Shown here piece by piece: positions 1-8,367 of a stretch of DNA of 64,000 nt. The notes beneath the pieces are model-generated. The model saw only the letters and a list, made by a program, of their open reading frames with translations. It made no database searches and was not told the origin of the DNA. The translations under genes were made by a program, and so were the position numbers. The stretch's first letter is position 1, and each line of letters starts with the position of its first letter. Origin of the DNA: Bacteroidota bacterium (GTDB taxonomy: Bacteria > Bacteroidota > Bacteroidia > Bacteroidales > Lentimicrobiaceae); NCBI GenBank assembly GCA_009773515.1, contig WSXX01000026.1:1-64000 (forward strand). The letters run 5' to 3'.

Positions 1-1
1 T

Positions 2-898
2 TCCTCTTATGAAGTATTTGTTGACTCGGTAAGTGCAGGCATAGTGAACAGTCCGGCACTTTCAATTGCCCTTTCAGGACTTACTCCAGGCACAACATAT
101 CAGTTGGCAGTTACTGCCACAGACGAAGCCGGTAATACTTCAGCTTACAGCAACCCGCTTGAAGTTACCACAGAAGCACCTGACACCACACCGCCTTCGG
201 TTCCTGAAAATCTGATTGCAACCGACATTTCAAAAAACACACTTACGCTAAACTGGAACCCTTCATCAGATAATATAGAAGTAACCGGATATGAGATATA
301 TCAGGATCACATAAGCATTGGCCAAACCACTAACCAGTCACTATCCTTTCCGGCAAGTGGTCTCAGCGCTGCCACAACATACGCATTCTCAGTTGTTGCT
401 TTTGATGCTGCAGGAAATACATCCGCATTTAGCGACACCCTGCTGATAACAACACTCGATGTGATAGTTTACACAGATTTAAATGCCAACAACATCAATG
501 TGGACTGGACAGCCCGCGATCTTCATATTGCCGGCACAGTTGGCATTCAGACACAGCCCGACTCTGTCTATTTGCTTTCGGTTAACGGCGCCATTCGTGC
601 CAAAGAAATAGTAGTTGAGACCGGATGGGCAGACTTTGTTTTTGAAGAAGGATACCCGCTTCCTGCACTCAGTGAAGTAGAAGAGCACATCAGAAAACAT
701 GGACACCTCAAAGACATACCATCTGCAGCTGACATTGCCCGCGACGGGACCAATCTGGGCGATATTAGTGTTAAGCTGCTGCAAAAGATAGAAGAACTGA
801 CCCTTTATTCCATTGAACTTGAAAAGAGGTTGCAGAAACTTGAAGCAGAAAACTCTTCCCTGAAAAAAAACAAACGGAAAAAGAAGACCAACCATTGA
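2..898 (+). CDS. Fibronectin type III surface protein, 5' end missing
   Basis: The reading frame is open at the left edge, so this is only the C-terminal ~298 residues of a larger protein. I see the end of one fibronectin type III domain, a second complete one opening with PSVPENLIATD and closing near AGNTSAFSDTLLITT, a linker, and then a Bacteroidota C-terminal module (LSVNGAIRAKE, ETGWADFVF, GHLKDIPSAADI) like the ends of tail-fibre or S74-like surface proteins. The last ~50 residues form a coiled coil (LLQKIEELTLYSIELEKRLQKL broken by no proline) and a basic tail. There is no T9SS sorting domain. The role is probably extracellular adhesion or structure, but this is inference. Confidence 0.75.
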   Translation, partial: SSYEVFVDSVSAGIVNSPALSIALSGLTPGTTYQLAVTATDEAGNTSAYSNPLEVTTEAPDTTPPSVPENLIATDISKNTLTLNWNPSSDNIEVTGYEIYQDHISIGQTTNQSLSFPASGLSAATTYAFSVVAFDAAGNTSAFSDTLLITTLDVIVYTDLNANNINVDWTARDLHIAGTVGIQTQPDSVYLLSVNGAIRAKEIVVETGWADFVFEEGYPLPALSEVEEHIRKHGHLKDIPSAADIARDGTNLGDISVKLLQKIEELTLYSIELEKRLQKLEAENSSLKKNKRKKKTNH

Positions 899-965
899 AA
901 AAAAGAAGCAGTTATACTTCGAATATTAACGATTTATCAATTGGTTGACTTTAAAAACAACAAAC

Positions 966-2333
966 ATGGCACGATTAATAACACTTCTGATTTTACTTAT
1001 AAGTTCAGTATCATTACATAGCCAGAGTATCCGTAAAAATTACACAGAAATGACCGGATATGAAAAAGCTGCACTTGTAAACGGATTCTTCGAACTCCGA
1101 AACAATGGAGATTTGATAAATGACCTGTCGCAATTTCACAATGACTTCTTTAATTTTGATAATACTTTCGATCCGACAAGGCTTGACATACATTTTAACT
1201 TACCGGATGAACCTGAGAGAGATATTTTTTGCGCCTGGCACCGCAGACAAATGTTTGAAATGGAACAGGCATTGCAACATATCGATCCACTTATCAGCCT
1301 GCCTTTCTGGAATTCAACCATTGATCAATCGCCTGCTTCACCGCTTTGGGATCAGAACTTTATGGGGCAATTCAATGCTGCCTGGGGATTAAACAGAAAT
1401 CTTGGGGCAACCGGAGTTCTGCCAAGTCCGCAAGATCTTACCAACGTTCAATCGATAACTGACTTTCTGGTTTACTCCAACACCCTGGAAAGGGGTGTAG
1501 TTCATGCCGGTGCACACCGTTGGACTGGTGGCATTATGTCAGGGCCACCTTCACCACGAGATCCTATCTTTTATCTTCATCACACCTTTATTGATAAAGT
1601 ATGGCAGGAATGGCAGGAAGTGAACCAGACATCGTCATTCATCATTACCTCCATGCTCCGGTACGATGGCACATACAGTTTCAACGGACAACTTCTTCCA
1701 CTTGTGAACCCTAACGACATTGTAGATTCCAGGTCATTGGGTGTGTTTTATGCAGATAATCAACAGGTTGTGATGGACTATTATACAGTCAGTAACACAT
1801 ACCAGACTCCTGAAACTTTCTTTTATCAGTATAATATTGAAGTCTGTGATAATTTTGTCATTCCACAGGAAAAAGAAAGCCAGATTATTTCAGCGAACAG
1901 AATTGTTCTGAAACCGGGCTTCCATGCAGCAAATGGTTCAAAATTCCATGCCAGAATCGATGAAGAAACAACATCTGCATCATCGCAGCAACTGCTTGCA
2001 TCAGCTCCTCCTGCTTACAATACCAAACAATTTGAGCAGATTGATTATCAGAAAAATGTTTACGCTGATTTATCAGAAAACAGAGAAGAAGTAAAATATA
2101 AGGTTCACCCTAATCCCTTTGTCGGTGCTTTAGAATTGAACCTTGAAGGCAATGCAGAAAGAATTGACATCTGGATCAGCGACATCAGGGGCATTGAACT
2201 AAGGAGAACTTCGGCAGGCAATACTTCGCGGATTGCCCTAAGCGGTTTGGAAAATCTTGCCCCTGGTATGTACATCATTAATATACAGGTAAATGGAGGC
2301 AGGATAATGGGCGAAAAAATAATAAAAAGATAA
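966..2333 (+). CDS. Secreted tyrosinase-family copper protein with T9SS sorting domain
   Basis: This 455-residue protein starts at the ATG at 966, which gives a clean signal peptide (MARLITLLILLISSVSLHSQ); an in-frame TTG at 945 is less likely. The tyrosinase fold is shown by both copper sites: CuA H58, H76 and H92 (CAWHRRQMFEMEQ) and CuB H180, H184 and H205/H206 (VVHAGAHRW, then DPIFYLHHTFIDKVWQEW). After the enzyme domain come a NRIVLKPGFHA segment common in Bacteroidota secreted proteins and a C-terminal Por-type sorting domain (KVHPNPFVG to GEKIIKR), so export through T9SS is expected. By family it would oxidise phenols or catechols with O2. The substrate is unknown, and it stands alone as a transcription unit. 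Confidence 0.85.
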   Translation: MARLITLLILLISSVSLHSQSIRKNYTEMTGYEKAALVNGFFELRNNGDLINDLSQFHNDFFNFDNTFDPTRLDIHFNLPDEPERDIFCAWHRRQMFEMEQALQHIDPLISLPFWNSTIDQSPASPLWDQNFMGQFNAAWGLNRNLGATGVLPSPQDLTNVQSITDFLVYSNTLERGVVHAGAHRWTGGIMSGPPSPRDPIFYLHHTFIDKVWQEWQEVNQTSSFIITSMLRYDGTYSFNGQLLPLVNPNDIVDSRSLGVFYADNQQVVMDYYTVSNTYQTPETFFYQYNIEVCDNFVIPQEKESQIISANRIVLKPGFHAANGSKFHARIDEETTSASSQQLLASAPPAYNTKQFEQIDYQKNVYADLSENREEVKYKVHPNPFVGALELNLEGNAERIDIWISDIRGIELRRTSAGNTSRIALSGLENLAPGMYIINIQVNGGRIMGEKIIKR

Positions 2334-2414
2334 AAGCCGGCAGGAATGTGAGTTTGTCTCAAAAAACTTCACACTTTTTTTATCATATCGGAATTATTCA
2401 CGATTAAATATTCT

Positions 2415-2422
2415 TACTTTTG
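2415..2422 (+). promoter_or_regulatory. Candidate -7 box for the tRNA unit
   Basis: TACTTTTG fits the Bacteroidota -7 consensus TAnnTTTG and lies 25 bp before tRNA-Pro. No clear TTG stands 19-21 bp upstream. Confidence 0.45.
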
Positions 2423-2447
2423 CACCTCAGAACCCAACAAGTCCTTT

Positions 2448-2524
2448 CGGGATGTAGCGCAGCCTGGTAGCGTGCTTCGTTCGGGACGAAGAGGTCGCAA
2501 GTTCGAATCTTGTCATCCCGACCA
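2448..2524 (+). tRNA. tRNA-Pro (anticodon CGG)
   Basis: A full cloverleaf can be folded. The acceptor stem is CGGGATG with CATCCCG, the anticodon stem CTTCG/CGAAG closes the loop TTCGGGA (anticodon CGG), and the T-loop is TTCGAAT. The CCA end is encoded (ACCA at 2521-2524). Confidence 0.95.
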
Positions 2525-2534
2525 TATTATTCAA

Positions 2535-2565
2535 AGCCTGCTTGTTATTTTCAGGCAGGTTTTTT
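2535..2565 (+). terminator. Rho-independent terminator after tRNA-Pro
   Basis: The stem AGCCTGC pairs with GCAGGTT (one G-T pair) and is followed by a run of six T. It separates the two tRNA genes, although read-through into tRNA-Thr cannot be excluded. Confidence 0.6.
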
Positions 2566-2622
2566 GCCACAATAATCAGCCTTGGCTGGTCAGAATTGCA
2601 GAGATTTTAACCATTAAAAAAA

Positions 2623-2695
2623 GCCACTTTAGCTCAGTCGGTAGAGCAGCGCATTCGTAATGCGCGGGTCGGGGGTTCGAGTCCCCTGAGTGGCT
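2623..2695 (+). tRNA. tRNA-Thr (anticodon CGT)
   Basis: The acceptor stem GCCACTT pairs with GAGTGGC, the anticodon stem GCGCA/TGCGC encloses TTCGTAA (anticodon CGT), and the T-arm is GGGGG-TTCGAGT-CCCCT. The discriminator base is T at 2695. CCA is not encoded, unlike in the neighbouring tRNA-Pro. Confidence 0.95.
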
Positions 2696-2697
2696 CA

Positions 2698-2720
2698 AAA
2701 GCCGGGTAATTCCGGCTTTC
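2698..2720. terminator. Bidirectional terminator between tRNA-Thr and the TerC gene
   Basis: AAAGCCGG-gtaatt-CCGGCTTT forms a hairpin with A and T flanks. It lies between convergent genes and could serve both strands. The T-run is short, so strength is uncertain. Confidence 0.55.
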
Positions 2721-2734
2721 TGCATTTATAAACC

Positions 2735-3790
2735 TTATGCAGCCCGCTTCTCTGGAAACACAAGCGATGCTATAATACTGACAGCCAGTATCCCAACGAT
2801 AACATACAAGGAATGAGCCGTTGTAAAACCAACATCTTTCAACCAGGTATGCGCAAGCATTTTTATCCCGATAAAAACCAGCAGCACAGCCAAACCAGTT
2901 TTCAGGTAACGGAAAATATCAATAATATTTACCACCATAAAGAAGAGTGCCCTGAGCCCAAGAATGGCGAATATATTGGAAAAGAATACTATATACGGAT
3001 CTTTGGTTACAGCAAAAATAGCTGGAATGGAATCCACCGCGAAAATCAGATCAGTAAATTCAATCACCATCAGTACAATAAATAATGGGGTGATAAATAA
3101 CTTCCCTTCACTACGCACAAAAAAGTAATGCCTGACAAAAACCGGATAAACCGGCAGGTATTTTGAAGCAAACTTAACGACAGGGTGATTGGCTGCGTCA
3201 ATTTTATCTTTCTGATTGCGGGTGATAAACATTTTGATTCCGGTAAAAACCAAAAGCCCTCCGAAGAGATAAAGCACCCATTCAAATTGCTGAATGATGG
3301 CAGAGGCTGAAAAAATAAAAACAAATCTGAAAATGATGGCTGCTAGAATACCATAGAACAATACCCGTCGATAATAGCGGGATTCAACCCCAAAAGCGAA
3401 GAACACCATGACCATTACAAAAATATTATCGACTGATAGCGCTTTTTCAATCAGGTATCCCGTCAAAAATTCCAGCGCCAGATTGTTCTTATAAACCCTC
3501 AATGCGGCTTCGTAATCCAATCCATCAATTTTTACAGGATGGCTGAATTTCTGAATCAGTGCCTGAATATCAGCAACAGTGCCCTGATTTCCGAGATGAA
3601 TCCATTCTCCGTGGGTCAGTAGCAGAACATAAAACCCGAGTGAAAGTCCGATCCACAGCAATGTCCAGAACAAAGCTTCCTTGAAAGGTATTATATGATT
3701 CCTGCGATCAAAAACACCCAGATCGAGCAGAAGCACTCCGGTAATAACTGAAATAAAGACAGAGAAAAAAAGTAGTTCGTTCGGGTTCAT
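2735..3790 (-). CDS. TerC/Alx family integral membrane protein
   Basis: This 351-residue polytopic membrane protein carries the family's acidic membrane motifs: DNIFVMVMVFFAFGV in the middle and TDLIFAVDSIPAIFAVT followed by SNIFAILGLRALFFMV further on. By family knowledge these proteins are linked to tellurite resistance or to manganese and pH homeostasis (Alx); the substrate here is inferred only. I take the ATG at 3790 (MNPNELLFF) rather than the upstream TTG, because a -7 box at 3812-3819 would leave no room for the longer form. It is convergent with the tRNA genes and divergent from glutamine synthetase. Confidence 0.88.
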   Translation of the reverse strand: MNPNELLFFSVFISVITGVLLLDLGVFDRRNHIIPFKEALFWTLLWIGLSLGFYVLLLTHGEWIHLGNQGTVADIQALIQKFSHPVKIDGLDYEAALRVYKNNLALEFLTGYLIEKALSVDNIFVMVMVFFAFGVESRYYRRVLFYGILAAIIFRFVFIFSASAIIQQFEWVLYLFGGLLVFTGIKMFITRNQKDKIDAANHPVVKFASKYLPVYPVFVRHYFFVRSEGKLFITPLFIVLMVIEFTDLIFAVDSIPAIFAVTKDPYIVFFSNIFAILGLRALFFMVVNIIDIFRYLKTGLAVLLVFIGIKMLAHTWLKDVGFTTAHSLYVIVGILAVSIIASLVFPEKRAA

Positions 3791-3811
3791 GATCTGGTTA
3801 AAAAATAACTG

Positions 3812-3819
3812 CAAATTTA
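3812..3819 (-). promoter_or_regulatory. Candidate -7 box for the TerC gene
   Basis: On the minus strand this reads TAAATTTG, matching TAnnTTTG, about 22 bp before the chosen ATG. No good -33 element was seen. Confidence 0.45.
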
Positions 3820-3912
3820 ACCTTTATGTAAGTCAGAGACAGCTTATTATTTATAAACATTATATGTTACAGAATTGACCAAAGAAAATTCTTAACACTG
3901 GAAAAAACTTTC

Positions 3913-3920
3913 TAATTTTG
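3913..3920 (+). promoter_or_regulatory. Candidate -7 box for glutamine synthetase
   Basis: TAATTTTG matches TAnnTTTG and would give a leader of about 90 nt before the ATG at 4011. No clear -33 element is present. Confidence 0.35.
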
Positions 3921-4010
3921 AACACTTTTTTATCCGTAATCTACGAAAAACACAAAAACCACTCTTGCTGTAATTACATCAGGAATCACTCATAAAAACT
4001 TAATAATTCC

Positions 4011-5513
4011 ATGTCAAGTTTCACTGAATTAAACCCGAATCCGCTGGTTCAATACCTGAACAAGCCTGCTGAAGAATTTACAAAAGCTGATCTTGTAAAA
4101 TATGTTGAAGACCACAACATTGAAATGATTAATTTCAGATACACAGGAGGAGATGGCAGGCTAAAATCTTTAAACTTTGTAATCAGTTCGCGCGAGCACC
4201 TGAACAGCATCCTTTCCACCGGCGAGCGCGTGGATGGCTCTAGTTTATTTCCATTTATTGAAGCCGGATCAAGCGACCTTTATGTTGTGCCCCGCTACCG
4301 CACAGCTTTTGTCAATCCTTTTTCAGAAGTCCCGGCATTAGACATTCTTTGCTCTTATTACAACAAAGACGGAGAACCACTGGAAAGCTCACCTGAGTAC
4401 ATTCTGCGCAAAGCCCACAAAGCATTAAAAGAACAAACAGGGCTCACATTTCATGTAATGGGAGAACTTGAATATTACATTATCAGCGAAGAAGAAGATA
4501 TTTTCAGGGCTGTTGATCAGAAAGGTTATCACGAATCATTTCCATTCGCAAAATGGGAATTTCTCCGCCTCGAAGCCATGACAGCAATGGCAAAAGCAGG
4601 CTGTCTCATAAAATATGGACACTCCGAAGTCGGAAATTTTTCGCAGGATGGAAAACTTTACGAGCAAAATGAGATTGAGTTTATGCCAACCAATCTCGAA
4701 GAAGCTGCTGATCAGCTGGTTATCGCCAAATGGATACTCAGATCACTCTCCTATAAATACGGTGTAACTGTAACATTTTCACCAAAAATTACCGTAGGCA
4801 AAGCTGGCAGCGGCTTGCACGTTCATACCAAACTTGTAAAAGATGGCAAGAATCAAATGGTTGAAAACGGAAAACTGAGCGATACGGCCAAAAGAGCAAT
4901 AGCCGGTTATCTTGACCTGGCTCCATCTCTTACTGCTTTCGGGAATACCAATCCAACTTCATATTTCAGGCTGGTTCCACATCAGGAAGCTCCTACCAAC
5001 ATTTGCTGGGGCGACCGCAACCGAAGTGTACTTGTTAGGGTTCCCCTGGGATGGACAAAAGGTAACTCGATGATTTATCATGCAAATCCGATTGAAAAAC
5101 CAAACGGAGATGATCTTACCCAGCTTCAGACAGTTGAATTCCGTTGCCCGGACGGATCTGCAGATATTTACCTGCTTCTCGCCGGACTTACAGTTGCCGC
5201 ACGTCATGGACTTGAAATGGAAAATGCACTTGAAGCTGCTAAGGAAACCTATGTTGATGTTAATATCTTTGATGATAAACACAAAGAACGTTTGTCACAA
5301 TTAAACAAATTGCCGGTATCATGCTGGGAATCAGCAAATATGCTTGAACAGCAAGCTGATATCTATCTTAAATATGATGTTTTCTCAAAAGGGGTAATTG
5401 ACGGTATTGCCAAAAAACTGAGAAACTACAAGGATGAGCACCTAAGGGATGATATTCACTGCAAAAAAGAGAAAATCATGACCTTGGTAGAAAAATATTT
5501 CCATTGCGGATAA
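4011..5513 (+). CDS. glnA: Glutamine synthetase (type I-like)
   Basis: This 500-residue protein should make glutamine from glutamate, ammonia and ATP. The catalytic signatures are all visible: metal ligands in GELEYYI and QNEIEFMP, the GSGLHVHTKL loop with its His, SYFRLVPHQEAP, the RNRSVLVRVP arginines, and TVEFRCPD near the ATP and glutamate sites. The length fits bacterial GSI-like enzymes rather than the ~730-residue type III form. I do not see the usual GSI-beta adenylylation-loop context (NLYDLP), so covalent control is doubtful. It is a single-gene unit ending at a strong hairpin. Confidence 0.88.
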   Translation: MSSFTELNPNPLVQYLNKPAEEFTKADLVKYVEDHNIEMINFRYTGGDGRLKSLNFVISSREHLNSILSTGERVDGSSLFPFIEAGSSDLYVVPRYRTAFVNPFSEVPALDILCSYYNKDGEPLESSPEYILRKAHKALKEQTGLTFHVMGELEYYIISEEEDIFRAVDQKGYHESFPFAKWEFLRLEAMTAMAKAGCLIKYGHSEVGNFSQDGKLYEQNEIEFMPTNLEEAADQLVIAKWILRSLSYKYGVTVTFSPKITVGKAGSGLHVHTKLVKDGKNQMVENGKLSDTAKRAIAGYLDLAPSLTAFGNTNPTSYFRLVPHQEAPTNICWGDRNRSVLVRVPLGWTKGNSMIYHANPIEKPNGDDLTQLQTVEFRCPDGSADIYLLLAGLTVAARHGLEMENALEAAKETYVDVNIFDDKHKERLSQLNKLPVSCWESANMLEQQADIYLKYDVFSKGVIDGIAKKLRNYKDEHLRDDIHCKKEKIMTLVEKYFHCG

Positions 5514-5539
5514 AGATTCAGATTTATCAGATTCGGTCA

Positions 5540-5573
5540 AACCCTTCAGTTTTTAGTTTCTGAAGGGTTTTTC
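5540..5573. terminator. Bidirectional terminator between glnA and the LPG-synthase-like gene
   Basis: ACCCTTCAG and CTGAAGGGT form a 9-bp stem followed by T-rich sequence (TTTTTC). The stop codon of the convergent minus-strand gene (5546-5548) lies within the stem. Confidence 0.8.
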
Positions 5574-6664
5574 TTTGTTTTGCTGAAACGAATCAGTTTA
5601 CGACCCAGATAAACCCTTCTTAACCAGAGGGGCAAAACAATTGCACCGATAATCAGGTAAGGGTAATAGCTCACTACTCTCCATGTAAGGGCTACAAGGG
5701 TGGTGAGATCACCTGAAGAACCGGCAATAAATTCACGAAGAAATATCGGAAAGAAATATTCAGCGATTCCGCTACCGCCAGGCGTAGGACTAATGAGCAT
5801 AATCACCCACATCATAAGCTGACGGGCATAAATGAGCATATTATCACCTAAACTTATAGGTCCAATAAATGCCATAATTAAAAAATTCACTACCCAAAAT
5901 CTTGCTGTCCACGAAAATACGGTTGAGCCAAAAGCTTTTGCCCAAAAGCCAGCTGATTTTCCACGAAGTTCTGCTGAAGTAATAATAACCTGATCACCGG
6001 TGGTATTGGCTCCTTCGCGAAATTTGCGCAAAGGCTTCAGCGAGGTAATTTTTAAAAGTAGCCACTTAAAACCTCCCGGATTGATAAAAATGCCATATGC
6101 TATCAAAAGTGTCAGAAATACAATAACCGAATATCCTATAAAAAAGACATTCATGGTGCTGAAAGTGCTTCCGGCAATCAGAATCTCAGGCCCTGCCACT
6201 GAAGCCCGGCTATATCCTGCTACCAGAAATATAATAGGAACCGTTACAATGTAGAACAATTCATCAAGCATGGCGGTAACCACAACAATTGCAGTGGATC
6301 GGCCAATACCTAGTTTCTCCTTGGTAAGAATAAAAATAGCAATGGCTGAACCGCCAACAACCGAAGGCGTAACGCTTGAAGCAAACTCCCACAGCATAAT
6401 AATATCGAACGACTTCCTCCAGCTAAACGCTTTACCGGTAAGTAACCTGATGCGGTACATATAGGCCACATCGCGCACTATCATCATCATAAAGGCAAGA
6501 AAAAAGTACAGAACCGAGTACCATCTCCAGTTGATTGTTGCAAGGTCACTTTTGGTAAGATCACTGATTATCATGTAAATAATCACAATCATCCCAAGAA
6601 TTACCGGAATTATTATCCTGCGGAAAGCAAATATATTTAGAATTTTACGCTGTTGACTGGGCAT
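5546..6664 (-). CDS. Lysylphosphatidylglycerol synthase TM-region / flippase-like family protein
   Basis: This 372-residue protein has about eight hydrophobic segments and belongs to the LPG_synthase_TM (UPF0104, YbhN/AglD-like) family. Supporting features are the N-terminal helix after a short basic stretch, the FASSVTPSVVGGSAIAIFIL segment, and the conserved SPTPGGSGIAEYFFP stretch near residue 300. Members are integral inner-membrane proteins connected with lipid or polyprenyl-lipid translocation. No aminoacyl-transferase domain follows, so lysylation is not expected. The substrate cannot be told from sequence. It is divergent from hsp20 with a 256-bp spacer. Confidence 0.8.
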   Translation of the reverse strand: MPSQQRKILNIFAFRRIIIPVILGMIVIIYMIISDLTKSDLATINWRWYSVLYFFLAFMMMIVRDVAYMYRIRLLTGKAFSWRKSFDIIMLWEFASSVTPSVVGGSAIAIFILTKEKLGIGRSTAIVVVTAMLDELFYIVTVPIIFLVAGYSRASVAGPEILIAGSTFSTMNVFFIGYSVIVFLTLLIAYGIFINPGGFKWLLLKITSLKPLRKFREGANTTGDQVIITSAELRGKSAGFWAKAFGSTVFSWTARFWVVNFLIMAFIGPISLGDNMLIYARQLMMWVIMLISPTPGGSGIAEYFFPIFLREFIAGSSGDLTTLVALTWRVVSYYPYLIIGAIVLPLWLRRVYLGRKLIRFSKTKKNPSETKN

Positions 6665-6787
6665 ACTGAGTGTTGATGAACTTTACGAAATTAATAAAAA
6701 ACAAGGATACAGACATTAAATTCCTGCTATTTATCTTCTGACAACCAACCATCATAATTCCTGTCTGAATAAAAGACCTATAAATAT

Positions 6788-6829
6788 GCCATTATGTCAG
6801 CTAGTCTAAAAAAAGCCAGCCATTTTGTC
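6788..6829 (+). promoter_or_regulatory. Direct repeat upstream of hsp20, candidate operator
   Basis: GCCATTATGTC (6788-6798) recurs as GCCATTTTGTC (6819-6829), 31 bp apart, close to three helical turns on the same face. It lies about 95 bp before the hsp20 start, where a stress regulator might bind. It is not the CIRCE element. Confidence 0.35.
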
Positions 6830-6905
6830 GCCTTTTAAGAGATTTATTCAAATGGAATAAAACTTGAAGACAAGGAATCAAACAAAAATCAAAAACCACT
6901 AAAAC

Positions 6906-6913
6906 AAGGAGGA
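6906..6913 (+). promoter_or_regulatory. Strong Shine-Dalgarno site of hsp20
   Basis: AAGGAGGA ends 7 nt before the ATG at 6921. Such a full anti-16S match is rare in this window, so it fixes the start and suggests high translation. Confidence 0.75.
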
Positions 6914-6920
6914 CCTTAAA

Positions 6921-7328
6921 ATGACAATGATCCGCTTTCACAATCATCCTGCCATGGGCAATGTTATGGAAAATTTCTTCAACAATCCAACCCGCTCTAA
7001 CCACTCTGCCTCTACTCCGGCCAATATTTACGAAAATGATAATTCGTTCGTAATTGAGTTGGCTGTACCCGGTTACAGCAAAGAAGATTTCAGCATTACC
7101 CTGGATCAGCAAATACTTAAAATCTCTGCAGAAGCAAAACAACACCAGATAAATGATGAGAAGTTTTTGCGCAAAGAATTTGGGTTTAACGCAATAAACA
7201 GAAGTTTTGTATTGCCAAAAACCATCGACACTGATAGCATCTCTGCCGATTTCAATAATGGAATTCTGAGCATCCGGCTTCCATTGATGAAGGATGCCAA
7301 CATTAAAAAAGAGATAGCAATTTCATAA
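6921..7328 (+). CDS. Hsp20/alpha-crystallin small heat-shock protein
   Basis: This 135-residue protein is a typical bacterial small heat-shock chaperone, an ATP-independent holdase of unfolding cytosolic proteins. The alpha-crystallin domain runs from about residue 32 (PANIYENDNSFVIELAVPGY) to the end, with the diagnostic ADFNNGILSIRLP strand near the C-terminus. The short N-terminal arm (MIRFHNHPAMGNVMENFF) matches Bacteroidota homologues. The start is set by the strong ribosome-binding site at 6906-6913. It is a single-gene unit with its own terminator and a repeated upstream motif that may control it. Confidence 0.93.
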   Translation: MTMIRFHNHPAMGNVMENFFNNPTRSNHSASTPANIYENDNSFVIELAVPGYSKEDFSITLDQQILKISAEAKQHQINDEKFLRKEFGFNAINRSFVLPKTIDTDSISADFNNGILSIRLPLMKDANIKKEIAIS

Positions 7329-7345
7329 TCATTCCAACTGAAATG

Positions 7346-7380
7346 AAATGCCGCAAGCAATTATGTTTGCGGCATTTTTT
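7346..7380 (+). terminator. Terminator of hsp20
   Basis: AAATGCCGCAA pairs with TTGCGGCATTT, followed by TTTT. It is a strong rho-independent terminator 18 bp after the stop. Confidence 0.85.
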
Positions 7381-7446
7381 ATTCCTGCGGGTCAACTACA
7401 ATGGGAATAAAAATCACGACATTTGCTGACCGGAATCTACTCGATT

Positions 7447-8367
7447 ATGCTATCAACTGCGGGTCGTGCGCATGCTGCACTTTTGTTTTCAGGAATATTA
7501 TTCGGCGCCAATTATTGGATTGCCAAAGGACTTATGCCTGCCTTCATGCAGCCTATGCAGATCATTTTCTACAGGGGGCTGATTACTGTTCTGCTTTTCT
7601 ACTTTTTTTCACTCTTCTCAGGAAATCAGAAAATTGAAAAAGGCGACATGGCAAAACTCGCCCTTTGCGGATTACTTGGTGTGGCAGTAAATCAGGTGTT
7701 TTTCTTCACAGGATTAAATTACACCAGCCCGGTTGACACTGCCTTGATTCATGCCGGCAGTCCGCTTATGGTTTTGGGATTCTCCGCCTGGGTAAATAAA
7801 GAAAAAGCCGGATATATGAAAATAGCCGGGATACTGCTGGGAGGCACTGGTGCAATTATGCTTGTGTTGCAGGGCTACAGCGGAAGTGCCGGAAGCAATC
7901 ATTTACTGGGAAATCTTCTGATTTTTATCAATATTCTTGCTTATAGCCTTTACCTTGTGCTCGTTAAACCACTGATGCAAAAATACAATGCCATTACAGT
8001 TTTAAAATGGGTATTTGCTTTCGGGTTTCTGATGGTTTTACCTTTTTCCATCACTGAAGCCCATACCGTTAATTGGAGCACATTCACATTGAATGCCTGG
8101 ATATCAATAGTGTATATTATTGTTGGCACAACCTTTCTCACCTATCTCCTCACTACATTTTCGTTACGCACGCTCAGCGCAGGCACAGCAGGATATTACA
8201 TTTATATGCAGCCATTTATAGCTTCCTTTATCGGAATTATATTTTACGACGAAAAAATCACGTTAATCAAAGTATCAGCGGCTGTTGTAGTTTTTGCGGG
8301 AGTATTTATGGTATTGCGTCCCGAAGTTAAAAAAGGTGCCGGAAAGGGGTTAAAAGCCATCCCATAA
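7447..8367 (+). CDS. EamA/DMT family transporter
   Basis: This protein of about 306 residues has ten hydrophobic segments in two EamA repeats. The first half carries FSGILFGANYWIAKG and NYTSPVDTALIHAGSPLMV, and the second half carries NILAYSLYLVLVKPLM, TFLTYLLTTFSLRTLSAG and FYDEKITLIKV, all usual for drug/metabolite exporters. The substrate is unknown. I chose the ATG at 7447; a TTG at 7423 would add eight residues. Its last 41 bp overlap the convergent phospholipase-D-like gene. Confidence 0.85.
   Translation: MLSTAGRAHAALLFSGILFGANYWIAKGLMPAFMQPMQIIFYRGLITVLLFYFFSLFSGNQKIEKGDMAKLALCGLLGVAVNQVFFFTGLNYTSPVDTALIHAGSPLMVLGFSAWVNKEKAGYMKIAGILLGGTGAIMLVLQGYSGSAGSNHLLGNLLIFINILAYSLYLVLVKPLMQKYNAITVLKWVFAFGFLMVLPFSITEAHTVNWSTFTLNAWISIVYIIVGTTFLTYLLTTFSLRTLSAGTAGYYIYMQPFIASFIGIIFYDEKITLIKVSAAVVVFAGVFMVLRPEVKKGAGKGLKAIP

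Noticed and set aside
966-975. Sigma-54-like TGGCACG near the tyrosinase start
   Set aside because: The second half-site (TTGC at fixed distance) is absent, and the sequence lies in the coding region.
5546-6664. Lysylphosphatidylglycerol synthase with lysine transfer
   Set aside because: Only the membrane part is present; the C-terminal aminoacyl-transferase domain is missing.
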